In this document: in pieces, positions 1 through 5,020 of the stretch | Layout: every line of letters begins with the position of its first letter | Numbering within the stretch: position 1 is the stretch's first letter | NCBI GenBank assembly: GCA_934668605.1 | Contig: CAKUNY010000140.1 | Coordinates: forward strand, 1-5,416 | DNA: 5,416 bases | From: an uncultured Oscillospiraceae bacterium | Lineage (GTDB): Bacteria > Bacillota > Clostridia > Oscillospirales > Oscillospiraceae | Direction: 5' to 3' | Position numbers and translations under genes: made by a program | The notes under the pieces: model-generated | The model's input: the letters and a program-made list of their open reading frames with translations, nothing else | The model's database searches: none | Told to the model about the DNA's origin: nothing

Positions 1-174
1 GGAAAAGACCCGGCGAAGGTCGAGACGCAGCTGCGCGCGATCCTGCCGCCCGAGGAATCGTCTGATTTCTGCCACCGGCTGGTTCTGCACGGAAGAGCCG
101 TGTGCGTCGCGCGCCGGCCGCAATGCGAAGCCTGCTGTCTCGCGCCCTACTGCAAAAGCTTCTCGGGAGAATGA
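1..174 (+). CDS. nth: Endonuclease III, C-terminal part (5' end outside window)
   Basis: The first 57 codons are open from base 1 to a TGA at 172-174 and give the C-terminal end of endonuclease III, a DNA glycosylase/AP lyase that removes oxidised pyrimidines in base excision repair. Visible hallmarks are the segment VETQLRAILP, the LVLHGRAVC stretch that leads into the cluster loop, and the four cysteines of the [4Fe-4S] cluster in the family spacing C-x6-C-x2-C-x5-C (partial-protein residues 35, 42, 45 and 51). One additional cysteine (46) sits beside the third ligand. The helix-hairpin-helix and the catalytic Lys/Asp lie upstream of the window and cannot be checked. The next gene starts 6 bases after the stop, so the two are probably co-transcribed. 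MutY shares this cluster motif, but the protein ends right after it without the MutY C-terminal domain, which favours Nth. Confidence 0.93.
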   Translation, partial: GKDPAKVETQLRAILPPEESSDFCHRLVLHGRAVCVARRPQCEACCLAPYCKSFSGE

Positions 175-180
175 GAAACC

Positions 181-802
181 ATGACGGTACATGAATTTGG
201 AGATCGAAACAACCCCGTTCTGCTGCTTCTTCCCGGCACAATGTGCTACTGGAAGGGCAATTTCGGGCACGTAATTGACAGGCTGTCCGAAAAGTTTTTC
301 GTCGCGGTCGTCTCGTACACGGGCTTCGACGAAAATGACACCGAGCACTACGTCAGCGTGGAAGACGAGCTCTGCAGAATCGAGCGCTATATCCAGGCGC
401 ACTACGGCGGCAGCATCCGCGCGGCCTACGGCTGCTCGCTGGGCGGAACATTCGTCGCGCACCTTGCCGCACGGCGCAACATTCACATGCAATACGGCAT
501 TTTAGGCAGCTCCGATCTCGATCAGGCCGGGAGCTTCATTGTAAAAGAAAGCATCCGAAATCAATTCCGTTCTGACCTCACCACGCCGCTTCCCGAAGCA
601 ATCGACAACGGCGAGACGGAAACCCACATTTTCTACGCCAGAAAGATGGGCAAAAAAATACCTTGCCCGCTACCGAAAGCATTTTAAAGCCCCCGTCATT
701 CACGAGCAGAACCTGCGGCACGAGGAGCTGCTGGGCCTGTATCCAGATGACTGGTGCGCGCTGGTCGAAAAAATTTGCCTTCCGGAGGCGCCGCAGATTT
801 GA
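181..802 (+). pseudogene. Alpha/beta hydrolase, broken by a +1 frameshift in an A7 run
   Basis: A small alpha/beta-fold hydrolase of unknown substrate. The frame from ATG 181 gives a strand and oxyanion-type loop (VLLLLPGTMCYWKGN, residues 13-27) and the nucleophile elbow GCSLGG with Ser86. The frame then stops at 685-687 after 168 codons. Dropping one A from the A7 run at 652-658 joins it to a second frame reading KKYLARYRKHF... and ending at TGA 800-802, for about 206 residues in all. That tail holds NLRHEELLGLYPDDW, whose His (codon 719-721) is the likely catalytic histidine, so the 168-aa product would lack a triad residue. A GGGAGA at 165-170 can serve as ribosome site, and the gene follows nth by 6 bases. 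The break could be a true mutation, a homopolymer sequencing error, or slippage at A7. The hydrolase assignment is firm; the substrate is unknown. Confidence 0.82.
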
Positions 803-837
803 CCGTGCGCTTATCGAGCTCCGCAACTGCGCGTTGC

Positions 838-866
838 TTGCCGAAAGCGCCGGTTCCTGTTAGAAT
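838..866 (+). promoter_or_regulatory. Candidate sigma-A promoter for the XRE/zinc-ribbon gene
   Basis: TTGCCG (838-843), a 17-base spacer and TAGAAT (861-866), with a TGT extended -10 just before it at 858-860. The predicted start near 873 would leave a leader of only about 14 bases that begins at the GAGGAG ribosome site (873-878) of the gene at 887. The spacing and the extended -10 support it; the -35 is only partly consensus. Confidence 0.4.
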
Positions 867-886
867 TACGCCGAGGAGATGATTGT

Positions 887-1327
887 ATGAACACCAAGGA
901 TATTTTATTGCAGCTCAGGACAACAAAGGGCCTTTCACAAGAGCAGCTGGCCGAGCAGGTTTTCGTAACCCGGCAGGCCGTCTCCCGCTGGGAAACCGGA
1001 GAGACGACGCCGAATACAGAAACATTGAAGCTTCTGTCGAAGCTCTACGATGTTTCGATCAACACCCTGCTCGGCGCGCCCCGGCAGCTCGTCTGCCAGT
1101 GCTGCGGCATGCCGCTCGAGGACGCGACCACCAGCCATGAGCCGGACGGCGCATTCAACGAGGACTACTGCAAATGGTGTTACACGGACGGCGCATTCAA
1201 GTATACGAGCATGGAAGAGCTGATCGATTTCTGCGCTTCGCACATGGCAAGCGAGGCCTGGCCGGAGGAACAGGTGCGCGCGCACATGCAGGCCGTCGTA
1301 CCGGGATTGAAGCACTGGAAAAAGTGA
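887..1327 (+). CDS. XRE-family transcriptional regulator with C-terminal zinc ribbon
   Basis: A 146-residue protein with a Cro/C1-type helix-turn-helix at about residues 6-62 (LRTTKGLSQEQLAEQVFVTR, then QAVSRWETGETTPNTETLKL), where TRQAVSRWETG is the recognition helix. It continues into a putative zinc-ribbon domain: C70-x2-C73-G-M-P and C95-x2-C98 are the likely metal ligands, with extra Cys at 72 and 116. The C-terminal end (ELIDFCASHM...WPEEQVRAHM) is typical of the small proteins that carry this ribbon. This fusion of an HTH to the ribbon is a known architecture in Clostridia; the ligand and target genes are unknown. GAGGAG at 873-878 lies 8 bases before the ATG. The gene stands alone between its own candidate promoter and that of the acetyltransferase, so it could act locally or on itself, but no operator is proven. 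Confidence 0.9.
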   Translation: MNTKDILLQLRTTKGLSQEQLAEQVFVTRQAVSRWETGETTPNTETLKLLSKLYDVSINTLLGAPRQLVCQCCGMPLEDATTSHEPDGAFNEDYCKWCYTDGAFKYTSMEELIDFCASHMASEAWPEEQVRAHMQAVVPGLKHWKK

Positions 1328-1370
1328 ATATGACGGCGCGGACGGCGGAAATTATTTCTGCTGCCTGCGC

Positions 1371-1399
1371 TTGATTTTTGGCCGGATTTCGCGTATGCT
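1371..1399 (+). promoter_or_regulatory. Candidate sigma-A promoter for the O-acetyltransferase gene
   Basis: TTGATT (1371-1376), an exact 17-base spacer, and TATGCT (1394-1399). Each hexamer matches the sigma-A consensus at four of six positions. Transcription would start near 1406, leaving a short leader with AAGGAG at 1417-1422. The AT-rich stretch stands out in GC-rich DNA, which supports a real promoter. The membrane-protein genes downstream probably share it. Confidence 0.5.
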
Positions 1400-1416
1400 T
1401 GCTTTGATTGTTTTTT

Positions 1417-1422
1417 AAGGAG
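1417..1422 (+). promoter_or_regulatory. Ribosome binding site that places the acetyltransferase start at 1430
   Basis: AAGGAG lies only 1 base before the in-frame ATG at 1424 but 7 bases before the ATG at 1430. The second spacing is normal and the first is unworkable, so 1430 is the start. Confidence 0.75.
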
Positions 1423-1429
1423 CATGCAA

Positions 1430-2050
1430 ATGACAGAAAAGGAAAAAATGCAGCGTCAGATGCTCTACGATGCGAATCACGATACGGACTTATTGCAGGA
1501 GCGCGCGCGAGCAAAGGAGCTCTGCTGGCAGTATAACCGCCTCTCCCCGCTTGAAATCACGCAGCAGCAAGCGCTGATGCGGCAGCTGCTCGGCAAAATT
1601 GCGGGCGATTTCTGCATTCTTGCGCCGTTCTGGTGCGACTATGGCTATCATATCTCCATCGGTGAGGACTTTTTCGCGAACCACAATACGGTCATTCTGG
1701 ACGGCGCGAGCGTGCGCTTCGGCGATCATGTCTATATCGCGCCGAACTGCGGCTTTTACACGGCAGGACACCCCATTGACGCAGCGCGCCGCAATCAGGG
1801 TCTGGAATACGCCTGCCCGATCACCGTTGGAGATAATGTGTGGATCGGCGCGGGTGTTCAGGTCATGCCCGGCGTTACCATCGGCAGTAACGTCGTTATC
1901 GGCGCCGGAAGTATCGTCGTGAAGGATATCCCGGAGGGCTCCGTCGCCGTGGGCAACCCCTGCCGGGTGCTCCGCGCGATCACGGAGAAAGACCGGGAAG
2001 CCTCCTGGGACAGGCCGCTTCCCGGCGGCCGCGAACCGGAAGGACGGTAA
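1430..2050 (+). CDS. Maltose/galactoside-type sugar O-acetyltransferase
   Basis: A 206-residue acetyl-CoA-dependent O-acetyltransferase of the Maa/LacA group, which moves an acetyl group to a sugar hydroxyl in the cytoplasm. Residues about 8-60 match the N-terminal maltose-acetyltransferase helical domain (MLYDANHDTDLLQERARAKE, then LCWQYN). From about residue 73 there are left-handed beta-helix hexapeptide repeats (ISIGEDFFANHN, ITVGDNVWIGAG, VTIGSNVVIGAG). His114 in TAGHPID is the expected catalytic base. The closing VAVGNPCRVLR is also standard for the family, and the length is close to usual for these enzymes. After it comes a charged, Pro/Gly-rich tail (residues 186-206) that looks unstructured. 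The start is set by the ribosome site at 1417-1422. Such genes are often detoxifying or scavenging accessories, and the true acceptor sugar cannot be told from sequence. The next gene starts 6 bases after the stop, so they are probably in one operon. Confidence 0.93.
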   Translation: MTEKEKMQRQMLYDANHDTDLLQERARAKELCWQYNRLSPLEITQQQALMRQLLGKIAGDFCILAPFWCDYGYHISIGEDFFANHNTVILDGASVRFGDHVYIAPNCGFYTAGHPIDAARRNQGLEYACPITVGDNVWIGAGVQVMPGVTIGSNVVIGAGSIVVKDIPEGSVAVGNPCRVLRAITEKDREASWDRPLPGGREPEGR

Positions 2051-2056
2051 GACGGC

Positions 2057-2550
2057 ATGGGAATTACCATTCTGGCCGCACTCATTTTAATGGCGGCGTA
2101 TTTTCTTCTTTTGTACGCGGGCGTTGGCCTGATTCAGAACAAACGCTTTTTCTCCTCCGCGCCGAAGGAGGTTCTGGCCGTTGTGCCGGAGCGAAGACAG
2201 AGCGCTTTCGCGGCGCGCATGCGCTCGGCTGGCTGCTTTGGTTCGCGGCAATTCTGCTGTTTCCCGGCGCGCTGTTTTTTGCCGCGTGGGACGGGCTGCG
2301 CAATGGCTTCGGCTTCTGGCAGTTTTTCACCCGCTTTCTTGCGGTGCTCTATGCTGTGGAGCTCTACGACATCTTCTTTTTCGACTGGTTCCTGCTCTGC
2401 CGCTCCGGCTTCTTCGCGCATTTTTATCCGGAGGTGACGGGCGTCGTAGGCCCGAAGCAGTTCTGGTACAACGGAAAAACGCATCTGCTCCATTTCGCGC
2501 TCTATCTCCCCTTCTGCGCGGCGCTCGCGGGGCTTTGCACAATGTTTTGA
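2057..2550 (+). pseudogene. Four-helix membrane protein of unknown function, frameshifted
   Basis: The frame from ATG 2057 encodes a first membrane helix (ITILAALILMAAYFLLLYAG) followed by IQNKRFFSSAPKEVLAVVPE. After that it degenerates into an Arg/Cys-rich, unlikely sequence up to 2437. A different frame takes over at about 2190-2195 with AKTERFRGAHALGWLLW and runs to the TGA at 2548-2550. Restoring one missing base there gives a continuous protein of about 164 residues with three more hydrophobic segments: around ALGWLLWFAAILLFPGALFF, around FLAVLYAVELYDIFFFDWFL, and HLLHFALYLPFCAALAGLCT. The joined product makes sense along its whole length, so this is one gene with a single-base deletion (or a sequencing error). 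A GGAAGGA at 2038-2044 inside the previous gene is 12 bases from the start, which suggests coupling to the acetyltransferase. No function is recognised; no catalytic motif is seen. Confidence 0.8.
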
Positions 2551-2570
2551 TGTGCCATTTGGTTTTGATT

Positions 2571-2575
2571 GGAGG
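2571..2575 (+). promoter_or_regulatory. Ribosome binding site that places the next membrane-protein start at 2584
   Basis: GGAGG lies 8 bases before ATG 2584. The longer in-frame reading from a TTG at 2569 would begin inside or just before this site, so it is rejected. Confidence 0.8.
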
Positions 2576-2583
2576 ATCCCTCC

Positions 2584-3072
2584 ATGCTTCTTTTGCAAAT
2601 CGTGTTATATTGCCTGCTGTTCGTTCTGCTGGTCAAATGCGCAGCGGGAAAAACGGGGCTTAACTGCCTGTATTTTTATCCGGAGGCTTTTATCGACGAG
2701 GCGCAGCGGCGCGGTCTTGCGGAGAAAAGTGCCGTCATGAAAAAAGGAAATCGCTTCATGGTCTTTTTCTGCCTTGTCATGCTTCTCGCGCTGCTCGCAA
2801 TTCTTTGCCTCTGGAACCGCGTTTCGGATTTCAAGACGGCATATATGCAGAGCTCGCTGCTTCTCGTCGTCACAAACTGGTTTGACGGGATCGTCGTCGA
2901 CCGGCTCTGGGTCGGGCGCGGCAGGCTCTGGAGCATTCCGGGCATGGAGGGCATTTCGTATGTGAAGCCGTGGAAAACGGTTCTGACAAAACGCGCGCTG
3001 GCAACGATCGTATATCTGATCATCTCCCTCGCTGTGGCCGGTCTTGCAGCAGCGCTCGGCAAGCTTCTTTGA
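2584..3072 (+). CDS. Four-helix integral membrane protein of unknown function
   Basis: A 162-residue membrane protein with hydrophobic segments at about 1-18, 57-77, 87-106 and 136-158. The loop between segments 1 and 2 contains YFYPEAFIDEAQRRGL and is charged. Segment 3 ends in NWFDGIVVDRLWVGRGRLW, followed by SIPGMEGISYVKPW, a conserved-looking stretch with two acidic residues (Asp101 and Asp106) at the membrane edge. It has no signal cleavage site or known enzyme motif. It resembles the preceding frameshifted protein in helix number, in an acidic (F/Y)D-x4-D motif on the third helix, and in a following aromatic/Pro/Gly loop, so the two may be distant paralogues or subunits of one complex. 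The gap to the previous stop is 33 bases with its own strong GGAGG, so it is likely the last gene of the operon that ends at the terminator at 3106-3145. I do not recognise a function. Confidence 0.85.
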   Translation: MLLLQIVLYCLLFVLLVKCAAGKTGLNCLYFYPEAFIDEAQRRGLAEKSAVMKKGNRFMVFFCLVMLLALLAILCLWNRVSDFKTAYMQSSLLLVVTNWFDGIVVDRLWVGRGRLWSIPGMEGISYVKPWKTVLTKRALATIVYLIISLAVAGLAAALGKLL

Positions 3073-3105
3073 CGGCGCACTTTGCTCTTTCAAACAGCAT
3101 ATCAT

Positions 3106-3145
3106 GGCGGCAGGTATCGCGCGATACCTGCCGCCTGCGTTTTTT
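3106..3145 (+). terminator. Strong intrinsic terminator closing the left gene block
   Basis: Bases 3106-3135 form a perfect 30-base palindrome (arms GGCGGCAGGTATCGC and its exact complement), giving a hairpin of about 13 paired bases around a GCGC turn. TGCG and then TTTTTT (3140-3145) follow. It lies 33 bases after the membrane-protein stop and before the sigK promoter region. The T-run is only on the + strand side, so it works in that direction. Confidence 0.9.
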
Positions 3146-3152
3146 CAGGGAT

Positions 3153-3178
3153 TTGGACGAGCCGTGGGCGAATACAGT
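3153..3178 (+). promoter_or_regulatory. Candidate SigE-type promoter with SpoIIID-like box for sigK
   Basis: AATACAGT at 3171-3178 matches the SigE -10 consensus CATACAnT at all defined positions but the first. The -35 region (about 3149-3156) is poor. Overlapping it, TTGGACGAGC at 3153-3162 fits the B. subtilis SpoIIID box WWRRACARNY at nine of ten positions. A weak -35 plus a SpoIIID box is what is known of sigK control in B. subtilis. The predicted start is about 3185, leaving a very short leader at the ribosome site. This is a motif match by eye only. Confidence 0.45.
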
Positions 3179-3185
3179 AGCCTAT

Positions 3186-3194
3186 GGAGGTGAT
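3186..3194 (+). promoter_or_regulatory. Ribosome binding site that places the sigK start at 3199
   Basis: GGAGGTGAT is a near-complete Shine-Dalgarno sequence. In-frame ATGs at 3184 and 3193 overlap it; the ATG at 3199 is 8 bases after GGAGG and is the sensible start. Confidence 0.8.
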
Positions 3195-3198
3195 GCAT

Positions 3199-3402
3199 AT
3201 GCTATGCGCCAGCGTGTGGCTGATGCTCAGCAGTATGCTCTATTCACTCAGACTCTCTTCCGGCAGTTCGTTTCCAAAGCCCCTGACGCTGGAAGAAGAA
3301 CGCTACTATCTGGAGAAAAGCGCGGCGGGCGATCTGGAGGCAAGAAACATTCTGATTGAGCGCAACCTCCGCCTCGTGGCGCACATCATGAACAAGGGCT
3401 GA
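3199..3402 (+). CDS. sigK: RNA polymerase sigma-K factor, N-terminal part, interrupted by an inserted element
   Basis: Codons 1-66 encode the N-terminal part of SigK, the late mother-cell sporulation sigma factor. FPKPL (25-29), EEERYYLE (32-39), GDLEARNILIERNLRLVAHI (44-63) are SigK hallmarks; AHI rather than VYI separates it from SigE. The full protein would be roughly 230 residues, but the frame ends after NK66 with one foreign codon and TGA 3400-3402, inside conserved region 2, so the RNA polymerase- and DNA-binding parts are absent. The first 24 residues (MLCASVWLMLSSMLYSLRLS...) are hydrophobic and line up with the pro-sequence that is removed by SpoIVFB in B. subtilis. The break coincides with the 3' end of a serine recombinase gene, so this is a split gene meant to be rejoined by excision rather than plain decay. 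The 3' part is expected right of the window on the + strand. Confidence 0.92.
   Translation: MLCASVWLMLSSMLYSLRLSSGSSFPKPLTLEEERYYLEKSAAGDLEARNILIERNLRLVAHIMNKG
3383..3399. other. Left junction (attL-type) between sigK and the intervening element
   Basis: SigK homology continues through the codons for AHIMNK (up to 3396) and then stops. The recombinase stop codon (complement of 3386-3388) lies in this same stretch. The crossover must therefore fall at or close to 3383-3397. The exact core bases cannot be set without the right junction or the sequence of the rejoined gene. Confidence 0.6.
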
Positions 3403-5020
3403 AGCAATCGGAAGTTTTCTGGTGTGAAAAAATGACCCGCTGCGGGTCTCCGAATTTCAGGAAAATTTCAAGCTCGACACGCTCGCGCGTGCTTCCCTTT
3501 TTCACCACAATGTGATCGAGAATCGTCGTGACAAGCGCCGCGTCCATGCCGTTTTCAAACGACAGCTTTCTCTCCAGCGCCGTCCGGATCTCCTGCATCT
3601 GTGCCTGCGTGATCCTGCTCTTTTCTTCCTCCTGCCTGATCTCGGCAAGCTGCAATTCCAGCCGCTGCATCTGGTCGTTAAAGCCATCGTTTCGTTTTTT
3701 GAACTCTGCCGTATTGATCGCACCGGAAATGCTCAGGTCTAACAGCCGGTCTTTTTTCTGTTCCAGCGATTGCAGTTCTTCTTCGATGCGAACACTTTCC
3801 CGTCGGAAGTCGCGCTCGTTCGGCACAGCCTCGATCACCTTCATGACAGCAACGATCACTGCCTCTTTATCCTGTACAAGCCCCTCGAAAATCCGCGCCA
3901 TGATCTGGTTCAAATCCGACGTCCAGAGCTGCGGAGACGAACAGCCCGCGCGGCCGCGGTCGCGGTAAACCCTGCATTGCCAGACCTCCTGACTTCCGGT
4001 CTGCGTTTTGTAGATCTGTCGGTGATAACTTGTACCGTGTTCCTCACAGATGATTTTTCCGCTGTAGGGATACCGGTTGTGGAAGCTTGCCCCTCTGGCG
4101 TGCTGCTGCATCTGTTTGCTTCGCGCTTTGTAGAGGGCGTTTGCCCTGTCCCAGAGTTCTTCCGAGACGATTGCCGGTACCGACGGGTCCGGGTACATGA
4201 CCCACTCGCTCTCATCAAGAAATACCTTTCGTTTGCTTCGGTAGTCAACGGTCTGGCTCTTGCTGCCGCAGTACCAGCCCTTGTATTTGGGATTGCAGAG
4301 GATGTGGCGAATGGTCAGCACGTTGAAAGCGTTGCCCTGTCTGCTTGTAAAGCCCTCGTCGAACAGAATTTGAGAAATGCGGCGGATGCCAAGCTGCTGG
4401 TTGGCATACAGGTCAAAGATACGCCGAACTGCCTGCGCTTCCGTTTCGTTGACTGTCAGCACGCAGCCGCTTTTGTCGTAGCCCCAGAGCCGGTCGTTTC
4501 CCAGCACATGCCCATTTTTGATTGCCTGCCGGAAACCGAATTTCAGACGCTCTGAGAGTTTTCGAACTTCATCCTGTGCTACGCCTGCCATGACGACCAG
4601 GCGGAATTCGCTGTCCGGGTCAAGCGTGTTGATGTTGTCGTTCTGGAATAGAACGCCGACATCATGCTCCAGAAGCTCCTGTGTATACTGGATGCTGTCC
4701 AGCGTAGAACGTGAGAAGCGGGATATCTCCTTCGTGATGATAAAATCGAAGCGCCCGTCTTTGGCGTCCTGTATCATCCGAAGGAAGCTATCCCGCTTCT
4801 TTGTACTGGTACCGCTGATGCCCTCGTCGATGTACCCCGGCACATAGCTCCAGCTTCGCTTGGACTGAATCAGCTCTGTGTAGTACTGCACCTGATTTTC
4901 CAAACTGTTCAGCTGTTCGTCTCTGTCTGTGGAAACGCGCGCGTAAAATGTTACGCGCAGCGGCAGATCGAAAATTGTCCGCCCGTTTCGCATTTCATTG
5001 CGGATTTTTACAATGTTCAT
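3386..5020 (-). CDS. Large serine recombinase, probable sigK-element excisionase/integrase
   Basis: A 544-residue large serine recombinase that would cut and rejoin DNA at att sites through a phosphoserine link. The catalytic domain spans about residues 20-165, with Ser30 in TFYARVSTDRDEQ and the arginines Arg28, Arg101 and Arg104 (ISRFSRS). The recombinase domain is at about 170-300 (GNDRLWGYDK, RRISQILFDEGFTSRQGN). Next comes a zinc ribbon with ligands C325-x2-H328 and C349-x10-C360, followed by a coiled coil of about 405-490 that interrupts or follows the ribbon as in integrases of this class. The length is normal. AGGAGG at 5029-5034 lies 8 bases before ATG 5020; an earlier TTG at 5026 is too close to it. 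The last codons and the stop cross into sigK DNA. By position and class it corresponds to SpoIVCA of B. subtilis and the C. difficile skin recombinase; activity on sigK is inferred. Confidence 0.93.
   Translation of the reverse strand: MNIVKIRNEMRNGRTIFDLPLRVTFYARVSTDRDEQLNSLENQVQYYTELIQSKRSWSYVPGYIDEGISGTSTKKRDSFLRMIQDAKDGRFDFIITKEISRFSRSTLDSIQYTQELLEHDVGVLFQNDNINTLDPDSEFRLVVMAGVAQDEVRKLSERLKFGFRQAIKNGHVLGNDRLWGYDKSGCVLTVNETEAQAVRRIFDLYANQQLGIRRISQILFDEGFTSRQGNAFNVLTIRHILCNPKYKGWYCGSKSQTVDYRSKRKVFLDESEWVMYPDPSVPAIVSEELWDRANALYKARSKQMQQHARGASFHNRYPYSGKIICEEHGTSYHRQIYKTQTGSQEVWQCRVYRDRGRAGCSSPQLWTSDLNQIMARIFEGLVQDKEAVIVAVMKVIEAVPNERDFRRESVRIEEELQSLEQKKDRLLDLSISGAINTAEFKKRNDGFNDQMQRLELQLAEIRQEEEKSRITQAQMQEIRTALERKLSFENGMDAALVTTILDHIVVKKGSTRERVELEIFLKFGDPQRVIFSHQKTSDCFSPCS
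3427..3448 (-). terminator. Terminator-like hairpin inside the recombinase 3' coding end
   Basis: On the - strand GACCCG-CAG-CGGGTC (3448 to 3434) is followed by A and TTTTTT (3432 to 3427). The six-pair stem with a three-base loop and T6 has intrinsic-terminator form, but it lies about 40 bases before the recombinase stop and encodes D-P-Q-R-V-I-F. It may act only on untranslated RNA or be chance. Confidence 0.35.

Noticed and set aside
2181..2663. Third-frame + strand ORF over the membrane genes
   Set aside because: Its translation is Arg/Ser/Ala-rich and it runs through the real stop, ribosome site and start of the two neighbouring genes.
2134..3105. Long - strand open frames opposite the two membrane-protein genes
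   Set aside because: Arg/Gln/Glu-rich translations with no ribosome sites; they are shadows of hydrophobic-coding DNA on the + strand.
3073..3145. 30-bp perfect palindrome as a recombinase att site or mobile repeat
   Set aside because: It is followed by T6 right after an operon end, so a terminator explains it; it lies 250 bases from the sigK junction.
3184..3198. Longer sigK start at ATG 3184
   Set aside because: That ATG and the one at 3193 overlap the Shine-Dalgarno sequence itself; 3199 has proper spacing.
3770..4555. Long + strand open frame (261 codons) across the recombinase
   Set aside because: It is antisense to the clearly real recombinase, has no ribosome site or recognisable domain, and is explained by codon bias of the gene on the other strand.
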